A stretch of 64,000 nucleotides of DNA from Kutzneria sp. CA-103260 (lineage in GTDB: Bacteria > Actinomycetota > Actinomycetes > Mycobacteriales > Pseudonocardiaceae), in contig NZ_CP073318.1 of assembly GCF_018263855.1 (NCBI RefSeq), positions 8,246,001-8,310,000 on the forward strand, written 5' to 3'. Below, in pieces: positions 50,117 through 60,547 of this stretch. Below the pieces are notes generated by a model that ran no database searches, was not told the DNA's origin, and was given only the letters and a program-made list of their open reading frames with translations. Each line of letters begins with the position of its first letter. Positions within the stretch are counted from its first letter, which is position 1. The position numbers and the translations under genes are program-made.

Positions 50117-52297
50117 GTGATCTCGCTGACCGCCCGGCTGTCACCGTCCGCGTTGGACACCCGGCGAGGTGTCGTCCGCCTGCATCCCGAGGTGCTCGCC
50201 GCGCTCGGCCTGCGCCCGTGGGACGCGGTGAAGCTGACCGGGGCCCGAGTCAGCGCGGCGCTGGCCGCCGCCCACGACGGCGAGAGCCCGCACGGCTTCG
50301 TCTACGTGGACGACGTGACGCTGTCCAACCTGGGCATCGTCGAGGGCTCGGAGATCGTGGTCGCGCCGGTCGAGGTGTCGCAGGCCCGGTCGATCGTGGT
50401 GTCCGGGTCCCGGCTGGCCTCGGCCTCGGTGCACCCGGACACGCTGCGGCTGGCCCTCACCGGCAAGGTGCTGACCACCGGTGACGCGGTGTCGCTGCTG
50501 CCGCAGGACCTGGCCCCGCCGCCCGGCTCGGACGTCTCGCAGGCCCGCCGGCAGCTGTCGCTGGCCATCGGCACGACCTGGACCAACGAGCTGATCACCG
50601 TGACCGCGACCCAGCCGGTCGGTCCGGTGACCGTCGGCCCGAGCAGCGTGCTGAACTGGCGGGGCACGGAGGTCGTGGTCGAACCGGCGCCGGTGGCCGA
50701 ACTGGTTGTGGCGCCGGTGGAAGCGCCGTCGGTGCCACCGGTGCCGGTGGCCGATCTGGTCGGCCAGCAGGACTCGGCCAAGCTGCTGTCGGAGTGGCTG
50801 AACCTGACCTTCCACCGGCCGGAGCTGCTGGCCCAGCTCGGCGCGTCGGCGCAACTGGGGGTGCTGGTCACCGGCCCGGAGGGCGTCGGCAAGGCGACCC
50901 TGGTGCGGGCCGTCGCGCACAGCGTCGGGGCCGCGGTGGTCGAGCTGTCGGCCCCGAGCATCGCCGCGCTGGAGGCGAACGCGGCCGCCCAGCAGCTGTC
51001 GGCGACGATTGCCAAGGCCACCAAGCCTTCGGTGCTGTTGATCTCCGACATCGACGCCCTGCTGCCGGCCTCGACTCCCCCGCCGGTGGCCACGATCGTG
51101 CTGGACACGCTGCGTGCGGCGGTCCGCACCGAGGGCCTGGCGCTGGCCGTGACCAGCGCGCACCCGGAGGCGGTCGATCCTCGGCTGCGGGCCCCGGAGC
51201 TGGTGGACCGGACGCTGTCGCTTCCGTTGCCAGACGCCAAGGTTCGCGTCGAGCTGCTACGGGTGCTGCTGCGCGAGGTGCCGGTTGAGTCCGATGTGGA
51301 CCTCGGCGCGGTCGCCGACCGCACTCCCGGTTTCGTCGCCGCCGACCTGGCCGCGCTGCGCCGGGAAGCCGCGCTGCGAGCGGCCATGCGGCACTCCGAC
51401 GGCGTGCTCCAGGTCAGCCAGCAGGACCTGCTGGGCGCGCTGGAGACCGTGCGCCCGATCTCCATGTCCACTTCGGACACTTTGCGGACCGGTGGCCTGA
51501 CGCTGGACGACGTCGGCGACATGACCGAGGTCAAGCAGTCGCTGACCGAGGCGGTGCTGTGGCCGCTGCAGTACCCGGATTCCTTTGCCCGCCTTGGGGT
51601 TCAGCCGCCGCGCGGGGTGCTGATGTACGGGCCGCCCGGCTGCGGCAAGACCTTCCTGGTGCGAGCCCTGGCCGGCAGCGGGCGGCTGAACGTGTTGTCG
51701 GTCAAGGGCGCGGAGCTGATGGACAAGTTCGTCGGCGAGTCCGAGCGGGCCGTGCGGGAGCTGTTCCGCCGGGCCGCCGAGGCCGCGCCGGCTCTGGTCT
51801 TCCTGGACGAGGTCGACGCGCTGGCCCCGCGACGCGGCCAGTCCTCTGACTCCGGCGTGGCCGACCGGGTGGTGGCCGCGCTGCTGACCGAGCTGGACGG
51901 CGTGGAGCCGCTGCGGGACGTGATCGTCGTCGGCGCGACCAACCGGCCCGAGCTGCTCGACCCGGCGCTGCTGCGACCGGGCCGGCTGGAGCGGGTGATC
52001 TACGTGCCGCCGCCGGACGCCGACGCCCGGGCCGAGATCCTGCGCTCGGCCTCCCGCAACATGCCGCTGGCCGCCGACGTGGACCTGGCGGCGCTGGCCG
52101 CCGAGCTGGACGGTTACTCCGCCGCCGACTGCGCCGGCCTGGTGCGGGAGGCCGCGCTGACCGCCATGCGGGAGTCCCTGTCGGCGGCCGAGGTCACTGC
52201 CGGACACCTGGCCAAGGCCCGCACCGCCGTCAGTCCGTCCCTCGACCCGGCCCAGCTGGCCGAGCTCGCGGCCTACGCCGAGTCCCGCCAGCTTTGA
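50117..52297 (+). CDS. CDC48/p97-like double AAA+ ATPase
   Basis: 726 residues. An N-terminal CDC48-N-like double-psi barrel (1-100) is followed by two AAA+ modules. Module 1 has Walker A TGPEGVGKATL (about 253) and VLLISDIDAL. It lacks the Glu of a normal Walker B (DIDA), so it may bind but not cleave ATP well. Module 2 has GPPGCGKTFLVR (about 505) and VFLDEVDALAPRRG, fully active. It probably unfolds or remodels proteins. The position next to psd and pssA matches Rv0435c of M. tuberculosis. Its substrates are unknown. Confidence 0.9.
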   Translation: MISLTARLSPSALDTRRGVVRLHPEVLAALGLRPWDAVKLTGARVSAALAAAHDGESPHGFVYVDDVTLSNLGIVEGSEIVVAPVEVSQARSIVVSGSRLASASVHPDTLRLALTGKVLTTGDAVSLLPQDLAPPPGSDVSQARRQLSLAIGTTWTNELITVTATQPVGPVTVGPSSVLNWRGTEVVVEPAPVAELVVAPVEAPSVPPVPVADLVGQQDSAKLLSEWLNLTFHRPELLAQLGASAQLGVLVTGPEGVGKATLVRAVAHSVGAAVVELSAPSIAALEANAAAQQLSATIAKATKPSVLLISDIDALLPASTPPPVATIVLDTLRAAVRTEGLALAVTSAHPEAVDPRLRAPELVDRTLSLPLPDAKVRVELLRVLLREVPVESDVDLGAVADRTPGFVAADLAALRREAALRAAMRHSDGVLQVSQQDLLGALETVRPISMSTSDTLRTGGLTLDDVGDMTEVKQSLTEAVLWPLQYPDSFARLGVQPPRGVLMYGPPGCGKTFLVRALAGSGRLNVLSVKGAELMDKFVGESERAVRELFRRAAEAAPALVFLDEVDALAPRRGQSSDSGVADRVVAALLTELDGVEPLRDVIVVGATNRPELLDPALLRPGRLERVIYVPPPDADARAEILRSASRNMPLAADVDLAALAAELDGYSAADCAGLVREAALTAMRESLSAAEVTAGHLAKARTAVSPSLDPAQLAELAAYAESRQL

Positions 52298-52311
52298 CCG
52301 CCCCTTTTTGT

Positions 52312-52360
52312 CATGAAGGGCCCCTTCCTGACGTTGAACGTCAGGAAGGGGCCCTTCATG
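52312..52360. repeat. Palindromic intergenic repeat (ATGAAGGGCCCCTTCC family), copy 2
   Basis: Perfect 22-bp arms beginning CATGAAGGGCCCCTTCC surround a TTGAA loop. It lies between the convergent AAA+ ATPase and LytR_C genes and is nearly identical to 24144-24192, whose loop-side bases differ. It is a probable bidirectional terminator. Confidence 0.9.
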
Positions 52361-52390
52361 AGGTTCAACGAGAGAGGATCGGGCCCTTGA

Positions 52391-52987
52391 TCAGCCCTTG
52401 GCCGGGGGGCTGAAATCGTTGGTGATGATGACGATGACGCCGGGGGAGGCGGTCTCGATGCCGTCGAAGCGGGGCATGACCCGCATGTGGAAGTCGTGCC
52501 CCAGCTGGTTGGCAGCGGCTTCCTCGTCGGTGCCGGGGCGGTAGTACACCGTGGTGGTGGCGATGATGCCCTGCGAGTACGGGCCCACCGTGGTGACGTT
52601 CCAGCCGGCGGCCTTGAAGTCGTCGGCGGCCTGCTGCGCGTAGCCCTGGATGGTGCCGTTGTTGTACACGCGCACCTGCACCGACTGCGGGTTGTTGGCC
52701 GGCGGCTGCGGGGTCGGCTGGTTGGCCGTGGTGCTGGCCGGCGGCGCCGTGGTTGTGGTGGTCGGCGCGGGCGTGGTGGTCGTCGGCTTGGCTGGCGCGG
52801 ACGACGAGGTGGTGGCCGAGGGCGTGGTGGTCGTGGTGGTGGCGCCGGCCTCGTTGCTGCCGCCGCCCAGCGGCAGCAGGCTGACGACACCCATCACGAG
52901 GGCGATGCCGGCGACGACGAGCAGCACGATGCCGGCGATGCGGGCCGGCCGGGCCGGACCGCCGGTGGGTGTCTCCGGCGCGGTCAT
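52391..52987 (-). CDS. Membrane-anchored LytR_C-domain protein
   Basis: 198 residues. One N-terminal membrane helix (IAGIVLLVVAGIALVMGVVSLL) is followed by a Thr/Pro/Ala-rich extracellular linker (about 45-100) and a C-terminal LytR_C domain (VQVRVYNNGTIQGYAQQAAD, GWNVTTVGPY, TTTVYYRPG). Such domains occur at the end of cell-wall ligase-like LCP proteins, but here the domain is alone, as in Rv0431. The start overlaps the DUF3263 stop by four bases. It may help cell-wall polymer attachment or binding; this is inference. Confidence 0.88.
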   Translation of the reverse strand: MTAPETPTGGPARPARIAGIVLLVVAGIALVMGVVSLLPLGGGSNEAGATTTTTTPSATTSSSAPAKPTTTTPAPTTTTTAPPASTTANQPTPQPPANNPQSVQVRVYNNGTIQGYAQQAADDFKAAGWNVTTVGPYSQGIIATTTVYYRPGTDEEAAANQLGHDFHMRVMPRFDGIETASPGVIVIITNDFSPPAKG

Positions 52988-53280
52988 CGCAGCTCGAACC
53001 CCAGCCTGCGCGCGGCGCGGGCGCGCTGACGCCCGGCGCGCAGCCGACGCAGCCGCTTGATCAGCATCGGGTCGGCCGCCATGGCCTCCTGCTTCTCGAT
53101 CAAGCCGTTGAGCACCTGGTAGTAGCGGGTCGAGGACATGTCGAACAGCTCACGGATGGCCTGCTCCTTGGCCCCGGCGTACTTCCACCACTGACGTTCG
53201 AACGCCAGGATGGCGTGCTCTCGTCGGGTCAGGCCGTCGGCAGGCTCGTCCACCTGCGTGATGGCCTTTGCGGCGTCCAT
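52984..53280 (-). CDS. DUF3263 protein
   Basis: 98 residues. LTRREHAILAFERQWWKYAGAKEQAIRELFDMSSTRYYQVLN is the DUF3263 core, a helix-turn-helix-like fold. The family is actinobacterial and corresponds to Rv0430 at this locus. It is followed without a gap by the LytR_C gene. A DNA-binding role is plausible from the fold but not demonstrated. It is divergent from def. Confidence 0.88.
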   Translation of the reverse strand: MDAAKAITQVDEPADGLTRREHAILAFERQWWKYAGAKEQAIRELFDMSSTRYYQVLNGLIEKQEAMAADPMLIKRLRRLRAGRQRARAARRLGFELR

Positions 53281-53470
53281 CTGGCTCCTCGCCCCTCACG
53301 GTCGCGGATCCCTGCGGTCGCAGGAATCACACCCGTGTGATTCCCCGGCGACCATTCAATCACGTGATCTTGATCCGGGCCGTGCCCGACCTCGGCGCGT
53401 CCCGGATCCGGAAACCTTACCGACCACCCCTGACAATGATCTTGCCGAACCGGCCCCTAGGGTCGGTCCC

Positions 53471-54058
53471 ATGGCGATTCACCCCATCCGCGTGGTCGGC
53501 GACCCGGTGCTGAGCACCCCGACCCGCCCGGTCACCGAGTTCGACGAGAGCCTGCGCACCCTGGTCGCGGACATGTACGAGACCATGGCCGCGGCCAACG
53601 GCGTCGGGCTCGCGGCCAACCAGATCGGCGTCGACCTGCGGGTATTCGTCTACGACTGCCCCGACGACCAGGGCAACCGGTTCAAGGGCGTGGTCGTCAA
53701 CCCGAAGCTGGAGACCTCCGACCGGCCGGAGGGCATGCCCGATCCGGACGACGACTTCGAGGGCTGCCTGTCGGTGCCGGGCGAGACCTATCCGACCGGC
53801 CGGGCCGACTGGGCCAAGGTCACCGGCGCCGACGAGCACGGCGAGCCGGTCGAGATCGAGGGCACCGGCTTCTTCGCCCGCTGCCTGCAGCACGAGACCG
53901 ACCACCTGGACGGCCTGCTCTACCTGGACCGGCTGGTCGGCCGGAACGCCCGGGCGGCCAAGAAGATGCTCAAGCGCAACGGGTGGGGTGTGCCCGGCCT
54001 GTCCTGGGACCCGGCGGTGGAGCCGGACCCGTTCGCCGACGAGGACGACGAGGACTAA
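53471..54058 (+). CDS. def: Peptide deformylase
   Basis: 195 residues. All three catalytic motifs are present: GVGLAANQIG (GxGxAAxQ), EGCLSVPG with the metal-binding Cys, and HETDHLDG with the two His ligands and the catalytic Glu. It removes the formyl group from new N-termini. The C-terminal extension ends in an acidic DEDDED tail, as in mycobacterial Def. It is divergent from DUF3263 as in M. tuberculosis (Rv0429c/Rv0430). A TAGGGT box seven bases before the ATG and the lack of a ribosome site indicate a leaderless start. Confidence 0.96.
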   Translation: MAIHPIRVVGDPVLSTPTRPVTEFDESLRTLVADMYETMAAANGVGLAANQIGVDLRVFVYDCPDDQGNRFKGVVVNPKLETSDRPEGMPDPDDDFEGCLSVPGETYPTGRADWAKVTGADEHGEPVEIEGTGFFARCLQHETDHLDGLLYLDRLVGRNARAAKKMLKRNGWGVPGLSWDPAVEPDPFADEDDED

Positions 54059-54173
54059 GGGACCTGGGGCCGGCCGGGCTGGTCCTCGTGCCCGTTCGCC
54101 CATTCATTGATCCAACTCGCGCGGTCACACGTCTTCCTGTCATAGGGCGCCACTCCTGGGGAGGACTAGAGCC

Positions 54174-55073
54174 ATGGGCAGGGTCGTCGTCACGGCCACC
54201 ACCACGCACCTGCGCGCCATGCGCACGATCGCCGAGTCGCTGACGCGCCGCGGCCACGAGGTCGAGCTGATCACCGGCCTCGAACCGCCGACCGGGCGTT
54301 CGCTGGTCGACCAGCACCGACGGCTGTGCCGGCTGCTGGCGGAGTCCGACGCGCCGACCGTGGTGGTCGGCGACGTCGCGTTCCAGGGCACGCTGCCGCT
54401 CAGCTACGGGGCGCCGGGCCCGAAGCCGTCGGCGCTGATCCTGATCGGCACCGAGCCGTTCTCACTGAGCAGCATCGACACCGCCCCGGCGGGCTTCGGG
54501 CTGCCGCCGGACCACACGGCGGCCGGCCGCGAGCGCAACCGCCGCGCCTACGAGTACGTCCGGGACGCGCTCGGCGGCGTGCAGGAGGAGTTCGTCGAGG
54601 CCATGCGGTCGGTCGGCGTCACCCACGACCCGCTGCCGTTCGTGCTGGACGCCCCGGTCCTGGCCGCGGACCGGTTTCTCCAGCTGTCCGTGGAGGAACT
54701 GAGCTACCGGCGCAGCGACACCCCGTCGCACGTGCGGTTCGTGGGCACGCTGCCGTCGCCGCACTGCGAGGACGACGTGGTGGTCAGCGACGGCAGCTTC
54801 GACACCGTGCAGCGGGCGCTGCGGCACGCGAAGCCGTTGGTGCTGACCGGTCGCTCGGCCGACCAACTGGAGGGCAACACCCGGGCCGCCGCCACCGGCG
54901 CGGCGCTGTACCTGGCCACGGACAAGCCGTCGGACGACGACATCGAGCGGGCGGTGCGGATCGTGCTGACCGATCCGACCTATCGGGGCAATGCCCGGCG
55001 GCTGGCCGCCGAGTACGCCCGGCTGGACGCCCTGGGCAGCATCACCGCCACGGTCGAGGGCTATCTGTCCTGA
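54174..55073 (+). CDS. GT1-family glycosyltransferase-like protein with internal deletion
   Basis: 299 residues against about 400 in the family. Residues 1-200 follow the N-terminal GT-B half (VTATTTHLRAMRTIAESLTRRGHEVEL, PSHVRFVGTLP). The text then jumps to the end of the C-terminal half: DGSFDTVQRALRHAKPLVLTG aligns with the usual NGGxGxVxxALxxGVPLV block, and AVRIVLTDPTYRGNARRLAAE with the last helices. The stretch that normally carries the first part of the donor-binding domain is absent, and the HGG/NGG motif reads SDGS. An inactive or repurposed enzyme is likely. The start follows GGGGAGG. It overlaps its convergent neighbour by 13 bp. Confidence 0.7.
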   Translation: MGRVVVTATTTHLRAMRTIAESLTRRGHEVELITGLEPPTGRSLVDQHRRLCRLLAESDAPTVVVGDVAFQGTLPLSYGAPGPKPSALILIGTEPFSLSSIDTAPAGFGLPPDHTAAGRERNRRAYEYVRDALGGVQEEFVEAMRSVGVTHDPLPFVLDAPVLAADRFLQLSVEELSYRRSDTPSHVRFVGTLPSPHCEDDVVVSDGSFDTVQRALRHAKPLVLTGRSADQLEGNTRAAATGAALYLATDKPSDDDIERAVRIVLTDPTYRGNARRLAAEYARLDALGSITATVEGYLS

Positions 55074-56023
55074 GGCACCAGCAGTAGCTTTCCCGTGGTG
55101 GCACGGGATTCGAGGTCGGAGTGGGCCTGGGCGGCGTCCTTGAGCGGGTAGCGGCCGCCGATGTGCACGGTGACCTGTCCCTGGCGGACCAGGTCGAACA
55201 CCTCGCCGGTGCGGTGGATCAGCGCCTCCCGCGTGGGCACGTGGTCGCCGACGGCCGCGTAGGACAGCAGGATGCTGTTGGGCAGGTCCATCGGCGTCAG
55301 TGTCGGCACGCCCATGAACGGCCCGTAGTAGACGTGAACTCCGTGCCGCCGCAGGGAAAGCTGCGAGGAGCGGAAAGTCGGCGCGCCACCACCGTCGTAG
55401 ACGACGTGCGCACCCTCGCCACCGGTCAGCTCGCGGATCTTGTCCTCGAAGCCGCCGCCGCTGGACACCAGCACATGGTCGGCCTGGGCCGCCGCGACCT
55501 TCTCCGGCCGGGACACCAGACCGATCGAGGTGCCGCCTCGGGCCTTGATCATCTGCGTCAGCATGCGGCCGACGCCGCCGGCCGCGGCGTGCACGACGGC
55601 GACGTCGCCGGGCTTGATCGCGTACGTCTCGGTGGTGAAGTGGTTGGCGGTCAAGCCCTGCATCATCACCGCGGCGGCGGTCTCGTCGTCGATGTCGTCG
55701 GGCAGCTTGACCAGCGACTCCGCCGGCGCGAGGACCAGTTCGGCGTAGCTGCCGGGCACGTAGAACCAGGCCACGCGGTCGCCGGCGGCGAGGTCGGACA
55801 CCCCGTCGCCGACGGCCACCACCCGGCCCGCGCCCTCCACGCCCAGCGTCACCGGCGCGGCCCAGCCGCCCATGCCGGTCTCCCGGGCCCCGATGTCCAT
55901 GTAGTTCACGCCGATGGCGGTCGGCGCGACGACGGCCTGCCCGGGGCCGGGAGTGGGGTCGGGAACCTCGGTCCAGGCCAGCACCTCGGGCCCACCGTGC
56001 CGTTCGATGTGAATTGTTCGCAT
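55061..56023 (-). CDS. Zinc-independent quinone oxidoreductase-like (MDR family) protein
   Basis: 320 residues. A GroES-like domain (PGQAVVAPTAIGVNYMDIGARE) and an NADPH-binding domain with AVVHAAAGGVGRMLTQMIKA place it in the quinone oxidoreductase branch of the medium-chain dehydrogenases. No zinc-binding Cys set is present. It reduces quinones or enones with NADPH. ATG 56023 was chosen; on the minus strand TTGCGG and TTAAGT with 16-bp spacing end eight bases before it. Its 3' end overlaps the glycosyltransferase-like gene by 13 bp in convergent orientation. Confidence 0.9.
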   Translation of the reverse strand: MRTIHIERHGGPEVLAWTEVPDPTPGPGQAVVAPTAIGVNYMDIGARETGMGGWAAPVTLGVEGAGRVVAVGDGVSDLAAGDRVAWFYVPGSYAELVLAPAESLVKLPDDIDDETAAAVMMQGLTANHFTTETYAIKPGDVAVVHAAAGGVGRMLTQMIKARGGTSIGLVSRPEKVAAAQADHVLVSSGGGFEDKIRELTGGEGAHVVYDGGGAPTFRSSQLSLRRHGVHVYYGPFMGVPTLTPMDLPNSILLSYAAVGDHVPTREALIHRTGEVFDLVRQGQVTVHIGGRYPLKDAAQAHSDLESRATTGKLLLVPQDR

Positions 56024-56069
56024 GGCATCGAACTTAAGACGACAAAAATGGACCCGCAAGTACAGAACC

Positions 56070-56993
56070 TCAGCTCAGCAGGCTCTGCACCTCAGCCAGC
56101 TCGGCCGGCTTCAACGCCCCGAAAGCCAGCGCGCCGACGTTCTCCTCGACCTGGGCCACGGTCCGGCAGCCCGGGATCGGCACCGCCCGGTCGCACCGGG
56201 CCCAGATCCAGGCCAGCGCGCCCTGGGCCAGCGTGCGGCCGCCGGAGGTCAGCACCTCGCGCACGGCCTCGACCCGCTTGGCGAACTCCGGCGTCGGCTT
56301 GCCGTCCTTGAAGAACTGCATCCAGTCCGGCACCTTGTTGCGCACGTCGTCATCGGGCAGCGCCGCCGTGGCCCAGTCGCGGCCGGTCAGCAGCCCCATG
56401 GCCAGCGGCCCGCGGCACAGCATGGTCATGTTCTGGATCTCCAGCACCGGGTACAGGTCCGGCCGGTCGTGCAGCACGTTCATCTCGGCCTGCACGTAGG
56501 TGCCGAACACCGCCGCCCGCTCCGGGTCGTCGGTGCTCCAGCCGTAGGCCCGGATCAGCCCCTCCATGAGCAGGTCGTCGCAGGCCGACCGCAGCTCGGC
56601 GGCCTGCTCGAACGGCAGGTCGCCGATGTGGAGCTGGTAGATGTCGACGTGATCGGTGCCCAGCCGCCGCAGTGACTCCGTCAGCGCCCGGCGCATGTGC
56701 GCCACGCTGCCGTCGCGGCCGGTCATCTGCCGGGTGGCCGGGTCGAAGACGTTGCCCCACTTCGTGGCGATGCGGATCTCGTCCCGCCGCCCGGCGAAGA
56801 CCTTGCCCAGCAGCTCCTCGGCGTGCCCGGTGCCGTACACGTCGGCGGTGTCGAACAGGGTCGCCCCCAGCTCGACGGCGCGCCGCAGCGCCCGCGCCGA
56901 CTCCTCGTCATCGGTCGGCCCCCAGCCGACCGCCTGAGTGCCCGCCCAGAACGGACCGCCCATCGCCCACGTGCCAATGCCCAGACTCACCAT
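56070..56993 (-). CDS. Aldo/keto reductase
   Basis: 307 residues of the TIM-barrel aldo/keto reductase family. The catalytic tetrad can be placed in TLFDTADVYGTGHAEE (Asp, Tyr), ATKWG (Lys) and IYQLHIGD (His). It reduces aldehydes or ketones with NADPH, or oxidises alcohols. ATG 56993 begins MVSLGIGTWAMGG, the usual start of the barrel. The upstream gene is 34 bp away on the same strand, so the two may be cotranscribed. Confidence 0.9.
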   Translation of the reverse strand: MVSLGIGTWAMGGPFWAGTQAVGWGPTDDEESARALRRAVELGATLFDTADVYGTGHAEELLGKVFAGRRDEIRIATKWGNVFDPATRQMTGRDGSVAHMRRALTESLRRLGTDHVDIYQLHIGDLPFEQAAELRSACDDLLMEGLIRAYGWSTDDPERAAVFGTYVQAEMNVLHDRPDLYPVLEIQNMTMLCRGPLAMGLLTGRDWATAALPDDDVRNKVPDWMQFFKDGKPTPEFAKRVEAVREVLTSGGRTLAQGALAWIWARCDRAVPIPGCRTVAQVEENVGALAFGALKPAELAEVQSLLS

Positions 56994-57027
56994 GGGGCCG
57001 ATCCAACCGCTTCGAGTGCACTCCAGG

Positions 57028-57660
57028 TCAATCTTCTTTTCGCCAGGGCACGCTCGGCAGCCCGGCAAGCTCGCGCAACGACCGGCAGCGCACCAGCTCG
57101 TCGTAGCGCTCGGCCAGGATGTGAGCCCGGATCCGCTGGGCCTGCGCGGTCGTGGGCAGCTCGCCGAGCAGCAGGAACGGCATGGTCAGCCGCCAGCCCT
57201 GCACGATCGTCTCGCGCTGCCGGTGCGGGGCCCGCAGCACCATCCGGGCCACCCGCATGGCGTGCTCGTTGCCGGTCATCCGGTCCGGGTAGCCCATGTG
57301 GTCCCAGGCCCAGCGCTGCTCGTCGGCGACCCGGCAGCGCAGGCAGGGCAGGTCGCCGGTGCCCAGCTCGGCCCCGCAGGCCGGGCAACGCAGCAGCGTC
57401 ATCGCCACGTCGGTGCAGGTCCACGGCAGCTTGCCGACGTCCTCCAGCAGCACCAGCTCGGCCAGCTCCAGCTCCGGGATGCCGGACACCTCCACCAGCG
57501 GCCGCCAGTCCAGCGTCCAGAACTGGTCGACCAGTTCCGCGCACACCAGGCACATCGGGTAGCCGCGGCCGGCCAGTTCACCGCAGGCCGGGCAGTCGAT
57601 GACCGCCGTCGGCCGGACGGCTCGCCGGGCGCCCGGTGGAAACGGTTGATCGTCTGCCAC
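57028..57660 (-). CDS. Double zinc-ribbon-like protein, function unknown
   Basis: 210 residues from GTG 57660; GTG 57666 is an alternative. Two zinc-ribbon-like cysteine sets are seen: CPACG-x10-CLVC (residues 23-40) and CPACG-x10-CLRC further on. The C-terminal half is helical (RETIVQGWRLTMPFLLLGEL) with no recognised motif. There is no signal peptide. It is divergent from the TPP riboswitch and thiC. I do not recognise the family; a nucleic-acid-binding or protein-binding role is possible from the ribbons. Confidence 0.7.
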   Translation of the reverse strand: MADDQPFPPGARRAVRPTAVIDCPACGELAGRGYPMCLVCAELVDQFWTLDWRPLVEVSGIPELELAELVLLEDVGKLPWTCTDVAMTLLRCPACGAELGTGDLPCLRCRVADEQRWAWDHMGYPDRMTGNEHAMRVARMVLRAPHRQRETIVQGWRLTMPFLLLGELPTTAQAQRIRAHILAERYDELVRCRSLRELAGLPSVPWRKED

Positions 57661-57730
57661 CGGCACAAGGTACGCGACCGAGGCTGGCAGGAATTGCCGG
57701 CACTCGCTAGCCTCGGGAGCCGACAACTGA

Positions 57731-57836
57731 ACACACGCGGGAGCTCGCGCCACAAGCGGGCTGAGAGGGCGGCTGGATCCAGGTGATCCGGTGCCGCCGA
57801 CCGCCTGAACCTGACTGGGTAATGCCAGCGTAGGGA
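57731..57836 (+). ncRNA. TPP riboswitch (THI element) of thiC
   Basis: The leader holds the conserved TPP-aptamer blocks in order: CGGGCTGAGAGGG (57767-57779), GAACCTGACTGGGTAATGCC (57807-57826) and GCGTAGGGA (57828-57836). It is directly before the thiC ribosome site GGAGG. Thiamine pyrophosphate binding should lower thiC expression, probably by hiding that ribosome site. Confidence 0.95.
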
Positions 57837-57845
57837 GGAATCGCC

Positions 57846-59495
<1,650 letters not shown>

Positions 59496-59527
59496 ACACA
59501 GCGCCCACGCCGCGCGTACCGCGCGGG

Positions 59528-59627
59528 GCGAGTTCGCTCGTGACCGGTCTCTTCGCCTTGGCCGGAAAAATCGCTGAACAGATGCGATTTTCCCGGCCCG
59601 CAGCTCCAGAGACCGGCGCGAACTCGC
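59528..59627. repeat. Nested palindrome between thiC and thiD
   Basis: The outer arms GCGAGTTCGC (59528-59537) and GCGAACTCGC (59618-59627), the middle arms CCGGTCTCT (59544-59552) and AGAGACCGG (59608-59616), and the inner arms CCGGAAAAATCGC (59562-59574) and GCGATTTTCCCGG (59584-59596) all pair in register. The whole would fold into one long hairpin with an A/T-rich middle. It may be a terminator or attenuator between the thi genes, or an inserted repeat element. Confidence 0.75.
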
Positions 59628-59637
59628 GGAGTGACTG

Positions 59638-60468
59638 GTGACCAATTCAACTCCCCCTCGCGCGTTGACCATCGCCGGCACCGATTCCGGTGGTGGGGCG
59701 GGCGTGCACGCCGACTGCCGGACGTTCTTCGCCTGCGGCGTGCACGCCACCACCGCGGTCACCGCGGTCACCGTGCAGAACTCGGTCGGGGTCTCGGGTT
59801 TCCACGAGATCCCGCCCGAGGTGGTGGCCGCCCAGATCGAGGCCGTGGTCAGCGACATCGGCGTCACCGCGGCGAAAACCGGCATGCTGGCGTCGGCGGC
59901 GATCATCGAGGCGATCGCCGAGGTGATCGACAGGGTCGGCATCGGACGGGACCGAACGATCCCGTTCGTGGTCGACCCGGTGTCCGCGTCCATGCACGGC
60001 GACCAGCTGCTGCACGACAACGCCCTGGCCGGCCTGAAGAGTCTGCTGTTCCCGCGAGCATCGCTCGTCACGCCCAACCTGGACGAGGTGCGGCTGCTCA
60101 CCGGCATCGACGTGACCAGCCGGGACATGATGCTGGACGCGGCCAAGGCGATGTACGACTTCGGGCCCCAGTGGGTGCTGATCAAGGCCGGCCACCTGCG
60201 CTCCGACCCGGAGTGCGTGGACATCCTCTACGACGGCGTGGCCGTCATCGAGCTGCCCGGGCCGCGCTTCGACGTCAACGACACCCACGGCAGCGGTGAC
60301 ACGCTGGCCTCGTCGATCACCTCGGCCCTGGCCAAGGGCGCGACCATGCCGGCCGCCGCCGAGTTCGGCAAGCGCTTCATCGTGCACTCGGTGCGCAACG
60401 CCTACCCGCTGGGCCAGGGCACCGGCCCGGTCTCCAACTTCTGGCGTCTCTCCGACGCCCCGATCTGA
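59638..60468 (+). CDS. thiD: Hydroxymethylpyrimidine/phosphomethylpyrimidine kinase
   Basis: 276 residues of the ribokinase-like family. ALTIAGTDSGGGAGVHADCRTF is the N-terminal substrate motif, followed by TAAKTGMLAS and the anion hole in NDTHGSGDTLASS. E. coli-type ThiD has a Cys in HGTGCT; this protein has Asp (HGSGDT), as in other kinases of the fold. It phosphorylates HMP twice to HMP-PP. It starts 142 bp after thiC. GTG 59638 directly follows the hairpin region and has no strong ribosome site. Confidence 0.93.
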   Translation: MTNSTPPRALTIAGTDSGGGAGVHADCRTFFACGVHATTAVTAVTVQNSVGVSGFHEIPPEVVAAQIEAVVSDIGVTAAKTGMLASAAIIEAIAEVIDRVGIGRDRTIPFVVDPVSASMHGDQLLHDNALAGLKSLLFPRASLVTPNLDEVRLLTGIDVTSRDMMLDAAKAMYDFGPQWVLIKAGHLRSDPECVDILYDGVAVIELPGPRFDVNDTHGSGDTLASSITSALAKGATMPAAAEFGKRFIVHSVRNAYPLGQGTGPVSNFWRLSDAPI

Positions 60469-60483
60469 GCCTCCCTCACTGCG

Positions 60484-60529
60484 TGAAAGGACCATTTCGC
60501 TCGTCTGACGCGTGGAATGGTCCCTTCCA
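60484..60529. repeat. Imperfect intergenic inverted repeat
   Basis: GAAAGGACCATTTC and GGAATGGTCCCTTCC pair with few mismatches around a 17-base loop. It lies between the convergent thiD and HxlR genes and is reminiscent of the ATGAAGGGCCCC repeats in position and in its GGACC/GGTCC core. Probable terminator. Confidence 0.6.
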
Positions 60530-60547
60530 AACGCTGAGGGGTTGACG

